Made by a program: the position numbers and the translations under genes. The notes below the pieces were generated by a model. It was not told where the DNA came from. It made no database searches and saw only the letters and a list, made by a program, of their open reading frames with translations. 6,725 nt of DNA from an uncultured Oscillospiraceae bacterium. GTDB lineage: Bacteria > Bacillota > Clostridia > Oscillospirales > Oscillospiraceae. Location of the stretch: assembly GCA_934572365.1 (NCBI GenBank), contig CAKTKX010000070.1, forward strand, positions 1 to 6,725, in the 5' to 3' direction. Below, piece by piece: positions 1 through 6,392 of the stretch. Positions within the stretch are counted from its first letter, which is position 1; the number at the start of each line of letters is the position of its first letter.

Positions 1-203
1 GCGTAATAGGCGTCGTCCGTTTCCTCGTCGTCGTAGACCGTGCGGTCAAAGTCCACGGCGTAGTTGACCGGGCGGCTAACGTGCCGGGTGAGGATTTGGA
101 AGTCCTCGTCATCCTCGTCCACATCTTCTTCTTCCCAATCTTCTTCCAGAAGCTCGTCTTCCATCTGCTGTAAGGCTTTGCCGGGGTCGTCAAAGAACCG
201 CAT
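1..203 (-). CDS. Acidic hypothetical protein, N-terminal part (runs off the window)
   Basis: Reading leftwards from an ATG at 203, the frame stays open for 67 codons to the window edge, so the C-terminus is missing. A GGAGGG ribosome binding site at 211-216 sits 7 nt upstream, and a near-consensus promoter lies just beyond it, so the start is well supported. The protein begins MRFFDDPGKALQQMEDELLE. Residues 16-38 are almost entirely Glu/Asp, and another acidic stretch follows around residues 56-64. No signal peptide or membrane segment is visible in the available part. I do not recognise the family. Such an acidic, low-complexity N-terminus could be a cytoplasmic tail placed before a membrane or enzymatic domain outside the window, but that is only a guess. 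It is transcribed divergently from trmB. Confidence 0.75.
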   Translation of the reverse strand, partial: MRFFDDPGKALQQMEDELLEEDWEEEDVDEDDEDFQILTRHVSRPVNYAVDFDRTVYDDEETDDAYY

Positions 204-226
204 GAGGCATCCCTCCTTTGTCTGCT

Positions 227-255
227 ATTGTATCGGATAGCTTCGCAAATGTAAA
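227..255 (-). promoter_or_regulatory. Sigma-A-type promoter of the leftward acidic-protein gene
   Basis: On the minus strand, TTTACA (250-255) is followed by a 17-nt spacer and TACAAT (227-232). Transcription would start near 220, leaving a leader of about 17 nt that begins with the AAGGAGGG ribosome binding site. Each hexamer has one mismatch to the TTGACA/TATAAT consensus and the spacing is optimal. Seen directly in the sequence; activity is inferred. Confidence 0.7.
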
Positions 256-268
256 GCGGATATTTCCT

Positions 269-297
269 TTGACGTACAGCCTGCGCTCTGCTATAAT
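269..297 (+). promoter_or_regulatory. Sigma-A-type promoter of trmB-mnmG
   Basis: TTGACG (269-274), a 17-nt spacer and a perfect TATAAT (292-297). The expected start point is about 304, giving a leader of roughly 27 nt before the trmB ATG at 331. The -35 box lies 13 bp from the -35 box of the opposing promoter, so polymerases bound to the two promoters would sit back to back. Confidence 0.78.
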
Positions 298-330
298 AGA
301 CGGAAATGTGGAAGTTTGGAGGAAGACACC

Positions 331-1020
331 ATGAGAATGAGAAAAATGCGGAATCTGGAACCCAGAATGGAAAAATGCGCCGCCTACCGGATCGACCGGC
401 CGGAGACCCTCCGGGGAAACTGGCGGAGCCTGAAGCCGGACTGCACGGCGCTGTGGGTGGAGGTCGGCTGCGGAAAGGGAAAATTCACCGCCGAGACCGC
501 TCAGGCGAACCCCGACGTGCTGCTCATCGCCGTGGAGCGCTGCCGGGAGGCCATGGTGGTAGCCATGGAGAAGGCCAGAGATATGGAACTGAAAAACGTG
601 TTTTTCATCGACATGGACGTGGCCAAAATGGAGGAGATTTTTGCTCCCGGGGAGATCGACCGGCTGTTCATCAACTTCCCCGACCCATGGCCCCGGAAGA
701 AGAACGCCAAGCGCCGCCTGACCCATCGGACATTTCTGGACAAATACTGCCGCACCGTCCGGGAGGGCGGGGAGATCCACTTCAAAACCGACAACGCCCC
801 CCTGTTTGCCTACAGCCTGGAAGAATTTGCTGCCTGCGGCCTGGAAGTGAAGAACGTTACCCACGACCTGCATAGAGACGGCATCGTCGGCATCATGACG
901 GGGTACGAGGAAAAATTCCATGCCCTCGGCACCCCCATCAACCGGTGCGAGATCGTGTGTAAGCCCTTTGTTCTCCCCCCGGAGGAGAAAAAGCAGACAG
1001 AAGGGCAGGAAGAGGCGTGA
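331..1020 (+). CDS. trmB: tRNA (guanine-N7-)-methyltransferase TrmB
   Basis: Cytoplasmic SAM-dependent enzyme that makes 7-methylguanosine at position 46 of the tRNA variable loop. The 229-residue product has the usual family length. The SAM-binding motif I is visible as [10 protein letters not shown] (residues 43-52), followed by the acidic strand end IAVE. The family signature [16 protein letters not shown] lies at about residues 115-130, followed by the [10 protein letters not shown] strand that closes the active site. The ATG at 331 is chosen because GGAGGA (318-323) sits 7 nt upstream. An in-frame TTG at 316 overlaps that ribosome binding site and is unlikely to be the start. The gene has a strong promoter of its own and lies 29 nt upstream of mnmG, which is probably in the same transcript. 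The C-terminus ([12 protein letters not shown]) is a charged tail beyond the core fold. Confidence 0.95.
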   Translation: MRMRKMRNLEPRMEKCAAYRIDRPETLRGNWRSLKPDCTALWVEVGCGKGKFTAETAQANPDVLLIAVERCREAMVVAMEKARDMELKNVFFIDMDVAKMEEIFAPGEIDRLFINFPDPWPRKKNAKRRLTHRTFLDKYCRTVREGGEIHFKTDNAPLFAYSLEEFAACGLEVKNVTHDLHRDGIVGIMTGYEEKFHALGTPINRCEIVCKPFVLPPEEKKQTEGQEEA

Positions 1021-1049
1021 CCCCCTTTCTTCCCACAGGAGGAACCATT

Positions 1050-2921
1050 ATGAGCTATTACGCGGGCAGCTGTGACGTTGCCGTGATCGGGGCGGGACAT
1101 GCGGGAATTGAAGCCGCCCTTGCCGCCGCCCGGCTGGGCAACCACACCATTCTCTTTACCATCAATCTGGATGCCGTGGGGAACATGCCCTGCAACCCCG
1201 CCATCGGCGGCACCGGAAAGGGACACCTGGTGCGGGAGCTGGACGCGCTGGGAGGCGAGATGGGCGCGGCGGCAGACCATGCCTGTATCCAGTACCGGAT
1301 GCTGAACCGTGGCAAAGGCCCCGCCGTCCATTCCCTCCGGGCTCAGGCCGACCGGGTAAAATACCGGCAATATATGAAGCACACACTGGAATTGCAGGAA
1401 AATCTGGAGCTGAAACAGGCGCAGATCGTGGAAATTCTGACTGCGGAGGGCGCCGTCACCGGCGTGCGCACCCAGCTGGGGGCGGAATACGGCGCGAAGG
1501 CCGTGGTCATCGCCACGGGAACGTACTTGGACAGCACCGTCATCACCGGCCAGAGCGTCATTCCCTCCGGCCCCGACGGGATGCACCCCAGCGTGGGACT
1601 GGCGGACAATCTCCGCGCTCTCGGGCTGCACCTTCGCCGCTTCAAAACCGGCACGCCCCCCCGGGTCAACCGCCGGAGCATCGATTTTTCCAAAATGGAG
1701 GTGCAGCCGGGGGACGAGACGGCGGAGCCGTTTTCCTTCCGCACCACCCACAAGGTCAACAATTCCGCCGTGTGCTACCTGACCTACACCAACGAGGAAA
1801 CCCACCGGATTATCCGGGAGAATCTGTACCGCAGCCCCATGTACGACGGCACCATCTCCGGTGTCGGCCCCCGGTACTGCCCCAGCATCGAGACGAAGAT
1901 TGTCCGCTTTGCCGACAAGCCCCGGCACCAGCTGTTCATCGAGCCCTGCGGGCTGGACACCGAGGAAATGTACATTCAGGGCTTTTCCTCCAGCCTTCCC
2001 GAGGATGTGCAGCTTGCCATGCTGCGCACCGTGGCGGGGCTGGAGCACGCGGAAATGATGCGCCCCGCCTATGCCATCGAATATGAGTGCGTCGATCCCA
2101 CCCAGTTAAAGCCTACGCTGGAAACCAAGCTGGTTTCCGGCCTGTACGGCGCGGGGCAGTTCAACGGCACCTCCGGCTACGAGGAAGCCGCTGCTCAGGG
2201 GTTGGTGTCTGGCATCAATGCCGCATTGAAAATTCAGGGCAGGCTCCCCCTGATTCTCACCCGGGACACCAGCTACATCGGCACCCTCATCGACGATCTG
2301 GTGACCAAGGGGACGGAGGAACCCTACCGCATTATGACCAGCCGGTCGGAATACCGCCTGCTGCACCGTCAGGACAACGCCGACCAGCGCCTGACCCGCA
2401 TCGGCGGCCAGATCGGCCTGATTCCTCCGGAGCGGGTACAGGCGGTGGAGGAAAAGTACGCCCAGGTGCGCCGGGAGGTGCAGCGTTTGGAGAGCAGCGG
2501 CGTTCCCGCGTCGGAGCGGCTCAACGCCATGCTGGATGGGAAGGGGACAGCCCCCGTGGCCAATTCCGCCCGCCTGGCCGACCTTCTGCGCCGCCCCCAG
2601 GTGAGCTACGCCGACATCGCTCCCTTCGACCCGGAGCGGCCGGAGCTGAGCGCCGCCGTCACCGACGAGGTGGAAATTCAGATCAAGTACGCGGGCTATC
2701 TGACCCGGCAGGAAAAGCAGGTGGAGGAATTCAGGAAGGAAGAGGCCCGCCTTCTCCCGGAAAATCTGGATTACGCCGCCATCCCCGGCCTGCGGCTGGA
2801 GGCGCGGGAAAAGCTCGCCGCCATACGTCCGATGTCCATCGGTCAGGCGGGCAGAATCTCCGGCGTCAGCCCGGCGGACATCGCGGTGCTGCTGATCTAT
2901 CTGGAGCAGACAAATGGGTAG
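1050..2921 (+). CDS. mnmG: tRNA uridine-5-carboxymethylaminomethyl modification enzyme MnmG (GidA)
   Basis: FAD-dependent subunit that works with the GTPase MnmE to install the carboxymethylaminomethyl (or aminomethyl) group on U34 of tRNAs reading split codon boxes. It uses methylene-tetrahydrofolate and NADH. The 623-residue product is full length for the family. The dinucleotide-binding motif GAGHAG is at residues 14-19. Motif [12 protein letters not shown] (48-59) includes the conserved Cys48. The second conserved cysteine is Cys277 in YCPSIE. The conserved blocks FKTGTPPR and [13 protein letters not shown] are also present. The C-terminal MnmE/tRNA-binding helical domain is intact, ending in [19 protein letters not shown]. 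The ATG at 1050 is chosen because AGGAGG (1037-1042) lies 7 nt upstream; an in-frame GTG at 1017 overlaps the trmB stop and has no site. Neither mnmE nor rsmG, its common neighbours, is beside it here. Confidence 0.97.
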   Translation: MSYYAGSCDVAVIGAGHAGIEAALAAARLGNHTILFTINLDAVGNMPCNPAIGGTGKGHLVRELDALGGEMGAAADHACIQYRMLNRGKGPAVHSLRAQADRVKYRQYMKHTLELQENLELKQAQIVEILTAEGAVTGVRTQLGAEYGAKAVVIATGTYLDSTVITGQSVIPSGPDGMHPSVGLADNLRALGLHLRRFKTGTPPRVNRRSIDFSKMEVQPGDETAEPFSFRTTHKVNNSAVCYLTYTNEETHRIIRENLYRSPMYDGTISGVGPRYCPSIETKIVRFADKPRHQLFIEPCGLDTEEMYIQGFSSSLPEDVQLAMLRTVAGLEHAEMMRPAYAIEYECVDPTQLKPTLETKLVSGLYGAGQFNGTSGYEEAAAQGLVSGINAALKIQGRLPLILTRDTSYIGTLIDDLVTKGTEEPYRIMTSRSEYRLLHRQDNADQRLTRIGGQIGLIPPERVQAVEEKYAQVRREVQRLESSGVPASERLNAMLDGKGTAPVANSARLADLLRRPQVSYADIAPFDPERPELSAAVTDEVEIQIKYAGYLTRQEKQVEEFRKEEARLLPENLDYAAIPGLRLEAREKLAAIRPMSIGQAGRISGVSPADIAVLLIYLEQTNG

Positions 2922-2986
2922 CAGACTGCGTGAATCCAACCCGGACGTGCAATCGGTATTTTTGCTGAAAAAGAATAGGAGCAACC

Positions 2987-3493
2987 ATGAAACAAAATAG
3001 AAAACTGACGAAAGTCTTGCTGATGGTGTATCTGCTGGCGCTGACATGGATCATACTGTTCAAGCTTCAGATGGATTTTTCCAACCTGCGGGACATGAAC
3101 TACAGAAGCGTCAATCTTATCCCCTTTGCGGGTTCGGGAATCGTAAATGACAGGGTAGACGTGTCCGAAATTCTGCTGAATGTCGCCGCCTTTGTGCCCT
3201 TCGGCATTTATGTTTCCATGCTGAAGCCCGATGGGGGATTCTGGAAAAAGGTTTTGCCGATTTTCTGCGTAAGCCTTTTTTACGAGGTCATGCAGTATGT
3301 TCTCGCAATCGGCGGAAGCGATATCACCGACCTGATCGGGAACACATTGGGCGGCGTGGTCGGAATCGGTGTGTTTGCCGTGTTGTACCGGGTGTTTGGC
3401 AGAAAGGTTATCAAAGTTCTGAACGTTCTGGCGCTCATTGGAACGGTTGCCGCAGTTGCGTTCCTGGCATTGCTGGTCATTGCGAATCTGTAG
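2987..3493 (+). CDS. VanZ-like integral membrane protein
   Basis: A 168-residue membrane protein with about five predicted hydrophobic segments (roughly residues 8-25, 60-79, 88-106, 113-136 and 143-166). VanZ-family signatures are visible: NLIPF (43-47), NVAAFVPFG (65-73), the E100-x2-Q103 pair in FYEVMQY, and SDITDLIGNTLGG (111-123). VanZ from Tn1546 gives low-level teicoplanin resistance, but most chromosomal members have no known function and no van cluster is visible here, so a resistance role should not be assumed. The start is supported by AGGAG (2977-2981) 5 nt upstream. It begins 65 nt after mnmG with no terminator between, so it may be read through from that operon. It has visibly more A/T than trmB-mnmG, which suggests a different history. 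Confidence 0.88.
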   Translation: MKQNRKLTKVLLMVYLLALTWIILFKLQMDFSNLRDMNYRSVNLIPFAGSGIVNDRVDVSEILLNVAAFVPFGIYVSMLKPDGGFWKKVLPIFCVSLFYEVMQYVLAIGGSDITDLIGNTLGGVVGIGVFAVLYRVFGRKVIKVLNVLALIGTVAAVAFLALLVIANL

Positions 3494-3511
3494 ACAGCAA
3501 CAGCGGGTTGC

Positions 3512-3540
3512 TTGCCAGCGTGGGAATCCTGTGGTACAGT
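3512..3540 (+). promoter_or_regulatory. Candidate promoter of the XRE/zinc-ribbon regulator
   Basis: TTGCCA (3512-3517), a 17-nt spacer and TACAGT (3535-3540), with a TG pair one base before the -10 box (extended -10). The predicted start near 3547 coincides with the AAGGAGG ribosome binding site, so the leader would be very short. A 6-bp hairpin (AGCAAC/GTTGCT, 3496-3512) touches the -35 box. It lacks a U tract, so it is not a normal terminator. Moderate support only. Confidence 0.4.
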
Positions 3541-3561
3541 TATGCCAAGGAGGTGCTTTTC

Positions 3562-3999
3562 ATGGATACAAAGGATGCTTTGTATAACTTAAGAGCAAAA
3601 AAGGGACTGTCTCAGGACGAGCTGGCGGAAAAAGTTTTTGTCACGCGGCAGGCGGTGTCCCGCTGGGAAACCGGGGAAACGACGCCGAACGTGGAAACGC
3701 TGAAGCTGCTGTCAAAATTCTACGACGTTTCCATCAACACGCTGCTGGGGTCTCCCAGGCAGCTGATCTGTCAGTGCTGCGGGATGCCGCTGGAGGATTC
3801 CACCCTCAGCCGGGAAACCGACGGCTCTTTCAACGAGGAATACTGCAAGTGGTGCTACGCGGGCGGGAAATTTACCTATTCCAGCAAGGAGCAGCTGATC
3901 GATTTCTGCGCAAAGCACATGGCAAGCGAAAGCTGGCCGGAGCAGCAGGTCCGCGCCCACATGGAAGCGCTGGTGCCTACATTGGATCACTGGAAATAA
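3562..3999 (+). CDS. XRE-family helix-turn-helix regulator with C-terminal zinc ribbon
   Basis: A 145-residue two-domain protein. Residues 4-62 form a Cro/C1-type helix-turn-helix: the stretch LSQDELAEKVFVTRQAVSRWETG contains the two DNA-contacting helices, followed by TPNVETLKLLSKFYDVSINTLL. Residues 70-100 form a putative zinc ribbon with two Cys pairs, C70-x2-C73 (CQCCGMPL) and C95-x2-C98 (YCKWCY), with a DGSFNEEYC block between them. This ribbon type is known from clostridial proteins, both alone and fused to such HTH domains. The C-terminal 40 residues look helical. The ATG at 3562 is chosen because AAGGAGG (3547-3553) sits 7 nt upstream; the in-frame TTG at 3508 is not credible. It likely senses a metal or redox state, or uses the ribbon for protein contacts; targets are unknown. 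The neighbouring VanZ and CPBP genes are candidates by position only. Confidence 0.88.
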   Translation: MDTKDALYNLRAKKGLSQDELAEKVFVTRQAVSRWETGETTPNVETLKLLSKFYDVSINTLLGSPRQLICQCCGMPLEDSTLSRETDGSFNEEYCKWCYAGGKFTYSSKEQLIDFCAKHMASESWPEQQVRAHMEALVPTLDHWK

Positions 4000-4009
4000 T
4001 AGCAGAACG

Positions 4010-4046
4010 AAAAACCTCTGCCTGACATTGTCGGGCAGAGGTTTTT
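4010..4046. terminator. Bidirectional intrinsic terminator between the regulator and CPBP genes
   Basis: A 12-bp stem (4015-4026 with 4030-4041, one G-U wobble when read rightwards) closes a 3-nt loop. It is flanked by AAAAA (4010-4014) on the left and TTTTT (4042-4046) on the right, so it gives a U tract in both directions. It lies 10 nt after the regulator stop and 10 nt after the CPBP stop, and so serves both convergent genes. Confidence 0.93.
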
Positions 4047-4056
4047 GCATGCTGTT

Positions 4057-4830
4057 TCAGCTTCGGGTCATGGGCGTCTCGGCCGCCTTGAGACTGGCGC
4101 AGACCGCGATCAGCGTCAGGATGACCATTCCGGCGGCGTACGGATAGCTCTCATTCACCTGAAACAAGCCCATCAGCGTGTTGGTAAGCCCGTGAAGCGC
4201 CATGCAGCACAGCACGGAACCGGTGACGTCATAGATGGCCGACAGCCAATAGCTCAGGGCGATCCCCAGGACCGCAAAGGATACGAAGGACATGCTCTGG
4301 TGGGTATTGCCCTCGATGAACCACAGCGGGATGTGCCAGCACACCCAGATCACGCCGATGATCAGCGGAGACGCCCAGCTGCTGACCCGTTGCAGCAGGA
4401 TGGGTTGCATGGTGCCGCGCCAGCCCAGCTCCTCGTTTCCGCCAAAGAGGGTAGCCGCCTGCAAAAACACGATGAGAAAAACGACCACCGCCGCGGGGCT
4501 TCTGGGAATGGTATCCAACAGCCCGTCGGAGCTGAAAAAGAAAAGGGCAAATTCCAGCGCGGCGAACAGGAACAGGTACCAGACTTTCCCCTTTTTATGG
4601 GCGGAAAGAAACGCCCACAGCTTTTTCCAGGAGAAGCCGCCTTCCAGGCACAAACACGCGGCAAAGGTCGGCCCCAGACCGCCCAGCGTGAACAGCACCA
4701 TGGGGAGGAAATCGGACTCCTTCATGGGTGTGACCTTCACCAGCAGTGCGTCGCCCCACCATAAAAGCCATGTGATGCCAAAGGTTAACATCAGATATTT
4801 TCCCAATTTGCCCACAGCCTGTCTTGTCAT
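4057..4830 (-). CDS. CPBP family (Rce1/Abi-like) intramembrane glutamic protease
   Basis: A 257-residue polytopic membrane protein with about seven or eight hydrophobic segments. The CPBP catalytic motifs are all present. EELGWR gives E133, E134 and R138 (the EExxxR motif). WVCWHIPLW gives H166. ALHGLTNT gives H213 near the last conserved helix. In Rce1-type enzymes these Glu and His residues line the intramembrane active site. Bacterial relatives act in prenyl-protein-like processing, bacteriocin maturation or immunity, or regulated proteolysis, and the substrate here is unknown. No bacteriocin precursor is visible beside it. The start at 4830 follows a modest GGAAGG site (4835-4840) at a short 4-nt distance. 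It has a very strong promoter with a palindrome in the spacer, so it is probably a tightly repressed single-gene unit. Confidence 0.9.
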   Translation of the reverse strand: MTRQAVGKLGKYLMLTFGITWLLWWGDALLVKVTPMKESDFLPMVLFTLGGLGPTFAACLCLEGGFSWKKLWAFLSAHKKGKVWYLFLFAALEFALFFFSSDGLLDTIPRSPAAVVVFLIVFLQAATLFGGNEELGWRGTMQPILLQRVSSWASPLIIGVIWVCWHIPLWFIEGNTHQSMSFVSFAVLGIALSYWLSAIYDVTGSVLCCMALHGLTNTLMGLFQVNESYPYAAGMVILTLIAVCASLKAAETPMTRS

Positions 4831-4861
4831 AACGCCTTCCCGCCTATCTCAGAATAATTTC

Positions 4862-4880
4862 ACTTTTCTGCAAGAAAAGT
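4862..4880. repeat. 8-bp inverted repeat across the CPBP -10 box and start point
   Basis: ACTTTTCT (4862-4869), a 3-nt loop GCA, then AGAAAAGT (4873-4880), a perfect match. The right arm overlaps the first half of the -10 region as read on the plus strand, and the dyad covers the predicted transcription start near 4871. It could be a second operator or part of a hairpin at the 5' end of the mRNA; the sequence does not decide between these. Confidence 0.5.
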
Positions 4881-4906
4881 ATACAGGTTGAACGTTCAAA
4901 TGTCAA
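4878..4906 (-). promoter_or_regulatory. Near-perfect sigma-A promoter of the CPBP protease gene
   Basis: On the minus strand, a perfect TTGACA (4901-4906), a 17-nt spacer and TATACT (4878-4883, one mismatch to TATAAT). The predicted start is near 4871, giving a leader of about 40 nt. It is the best promoter in the window, which fits a gene held down by a repressor rather than one needing an activator. Confidence 0.85.
4888..4899. promoter_or_regulatory. Palindromic operator in the CPBP promoter spacer
   Basis: TTGAACGTTCAA is a 12-bp perfect palindrome lying between the -35 and -10 boxes. A bound dimer there would block polymerase. TetR-, MarR- and XRE-type repressors often use such positions. 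The binding protein is not identified. The XRE/zinc-ribbon protein nearby is one candidate by proximity alone. Confidence 0.6.
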
Positions 4907-4914
4907 GATATTGC

Positions 4915-4954
4915 AACAAAATACTCCCCGGAGAAACCACGTTTCTCCGGGGAG
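4915..4954 (-). terminator. Intrinsic terminator of htrA
   Basis: A 14-bp perfect stem (4924-4937 with 4941-4954) around a 3-nt loop. On the minus strand it is followed by TATTTTGTT (4915-4923). It begins about 28 nt after the htrA stop codon and ends 8 bp before the CPBP -35 box, so it isolates that promoter from htrA read-through. Confidence 0.9.
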
Positions 4955-4982
4955 GGGAAGTTTTGGGCTTGCGGTATCGGGT

Positions 4983-6293
4983 TTACCGCCGCCCTCCAAA
5001 GGGGTAGCTGTTCCAGCCGCCGCTCTGGCTGTCGGAGACGGTCTGCTGGGTCTGCTCGTTGGCCAGCGCCGACTGAACCTGCTCGCCTACGGTGACGGTG
5101 AGTTCTATGGTCGAGCCCTGACGGTAGACGGTCATGGTCAGCATGTCGCCGATGGCGGCCTCGCTTACCAGATTGACCAGATCGCTGCTGCCGGTGATCT
5201 CTGTGCCGTTGACGCTGGTGATGACGTCGCCCGCCTGAAGCCCGGCCTTGGCGGCGGGGGAATCATCGGAAACGGACTGGACGGCCGCGCCGGCGGGAAT
5301 GCCGTAGAGCTGGGTCTGCTGGTTCACGTCGGAAACGCTGACACCCACGTAGGGCTTGGAGATATAGCCCTTTTCAATGATGCTCTTCACGATGGAAAGA
5401 ACATGGTTGATGGGGATGGCGAAACCAATGTTGTCGATGGACGCGGAGGAGGAAGAAGAGCTGGAATATTTGGCGTTGGTGATGCCGATGACCTCACCGT
5501 AGAGGTTAAACAGCGCGCCGCCGGAGTTGCCGGAGTTGATAGCGCAGTCCGTCTGAATGAGATCCATGGTCAGGGAATTGGAGAGGGTGACCTCCCGATC
5601 CTTGGCGCTGACAAGACCGGCAGTCAGGGAGAAGGTCAGCTCGCCCAGCGGGTTGCCGATGGCCACCACGCTGTCGCCCACGTTCAGGTTGTCGGAGTCG
5701 CCCAGAACCACCGGGGACAGTCCCTGGGCGTCCACCTTCAGGACGGCCACGTCGTTGCTTTCGTCGTAGCCGACAAGGGTGGCGTCATAGGTGTCGCCGT
5801 TGTACATGGCTACGGTGATGCTGTTGGAGTTTTCCACCACGTGGTAGTTGGTCAGGATATAGCCGTCCTCGGTGAGGATGAAGCCGGAACCGGCCGCGGC
5901 GGAGGTGGTCTGGAAGCCCCAGTAGTTGGTGGTGATGGAGGTGGTGATGCCGACGGTGGAATTGACGTTGGCGGCGTAAACCTCCGCGGCGGTCATTTCC
6001 TTGCCGGTGTCCACGGTGACGGTGTTCAGGACGCTGCTTTCCCGGATGCCCTGGAGCATGGCGGTCTCGTTTTTGCTTGCCGTACCGGTCTGGCCGCGGC
6101 TGCTCTCATACCACATGACGCCGCCTGCACCCAGAGCGCCGCCCAGCAAGGCGAACACCAGCGCCAGCGCGCAGATGCGAAAGCCTAGGCGGTTTTTCTT
6201 CTCCCGCTTCTTCGGCGTGGGAGGCGTGTAGACGGGGATCTCCTGAGAAGGATTTTCGTAAAAGTTGTTGGAATCGTAGAATTGTTCATCCAT
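4983..6293 (-). CDS. htrA: HtrA/DegP-like membrane-anchored serine protease with PDZ domain
   Basis: Surface quality-control protease of 436 residues that degrades or refolds misfolded exported proteins. The order is: a short cytoplasmic N-terminus rich in Pro and Lys (1-36), one membrane anchor (about 37-61), a linker, a trypsin-like domain (about 105-305), a PDZ domain (about 312-405) and a Gln/Ser tail ending in FGGRR. The catalytic triad is visible as H151 (TNYHVV), D181 (SNDVAVLK) and S257 (GNSGGA). A seven-serine run (277-283) lies in a protease-domain surface loop just before the conserved NIGFAIP block. The start at 6293 is chosen because AAAGGAAG (6303-6310) lies 9 nt upstream and MDEQF begins a typical cytoplasmic tail. 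The frame extends further upstream but crosses the divergent promoter region and the neighbouring gene. Length is close to that of B. subtilis HtrA. Confidence 0.95.
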   Translation of the reverse strand: MDEQFYDSNNFYENPSQEIPVYTPPTPKKREKKNRLGFRICALALVFALLGGALGAGGVMWYESSRGQTGTASKNETAMLQGIRESSVLNTVTVDTGKEMTAAEVYAANVNSTVGITTSITTNYWGFQTTSAAAGSGFILTEDGYILTNYHVVENSNSITVAMYNGDTYDATLVGYDESNDVAVLKVDAQGLSPVVLGDSDNLNVGDSVVAIGNPLGELTFSLTAGLVSAKDREVTLSNSLTMDLIQTDCAINSGNSGGALFNLYGEVIGITNAKYSSSSSSSASIDNIGFAIPINHVLSIVKSIIEKGYISKPYVGVSVSDVNQQTQLYGIPAGAAVQSVSDDSPAAKAGLQAGDVITSVNGTEITGSSDLVNLVSEAAIGDMLTMTVYRQGSTIELTVTVGEQVQSALANEQTQQTVSDSQSGGWNSYPFGGRR

Positions 6294-6341
6294 AATGGTT
6301 TGCTTCCTTTCATGTTTGTTTGTCCACAGGATAGCACGTGA

Positions 6342-6361
6342 TGCTGAATAGAATCTGAAAA
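6342..6361 (-). promoter_or_regulatory. Candidate response-regulator box upstream of htrA
   Basis: On the minus strand, two TTCAG copies (plus-strand CTGAA at 6355-6359 and 6344-6348) are exactly 11 bp apart, as direct repeats facing htrA. No strong sigma-A promoter is visible for htrA. The best -10 candidate is TATCCT (6328-6333), whose -35 region would fall inside this repeat pair. That arrangement suits an activator-dependent promoter. Confidence 0.5.
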
Positions 6362-6375
6362 ATCCGGCGGCAGGT

Positions 6376-6392
6376 TGTAAAAGAACTGTTAA
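6376..6392 (-). promoter_or_regulatory. TTAACA-N5-TTTACA direct repeat, PhoP-box-like
   Basis: On the minus strand, TTAACA (6387-6392) is followed after 5 nt by TTTACA (6376-6381), an 11-bp period. This resembles the PhoP box of B. subtilis (TT-x-ACA-like hexamers about 5 nt apart). It sits between the two TTCAG pairs. A/T-rich hexamers occur by chance fairly often, so support is weak. Confidence 0.3.

Noticed and set aside
810..2048. A 412-codon open frame on the minus strand opposite trmB and mnmG
   Set aside because: It lies antisense to two clearly conserved genes, has low-complexity His/Gly/Val-rich translation with no recognisable domain, and has no convincing ribosome binding site. 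It is a by-product of high GC content.
2922..2986. Possible terminator between mnmG and the VanZ gene
   Set aside because: There is a T-run near 2959-2964 but no stable stem before it, only a weak CCG/CGG pairing.
2087..3047. Long open frames in other frames over the 3' half of mnmG (one per strand)
   Set aside because: Their translations are Arg/Gly/Pro-rich or lack any family signature, while the mnmG frame is conserved throughout.
3421..3428. GAACGTTC inside the VanZ coding sequence, matching the core of the CPBP operator
   Set aside because: Only 8 bp match, the flanks do not extend the palindrome, and it lies within codons far from any promoter. Chance is the simplest explanation.
3496..3512. 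Hairpin AGCAAC/GTTGCT after the VanZ gene as a terminator
   Set aside because: The stem is only 6 bp and no U tract follows.
4888..4899. Possible LexA (SOS) box for the CPBP promoter
   Set aside because: Gram-positive LexA sites have GAAC and GTTC separated by four bases. Here the two halves abut, so the spacing is wrong.
4911..6188. A 425-codon plus-strand open frame opposite htrA
   Set aside because: The translation is a Gly/Val/Asp/His-rich shadow of the htrA codons. htrA has a complete catalytic triad, PDZ domain and terminator in the other direction.
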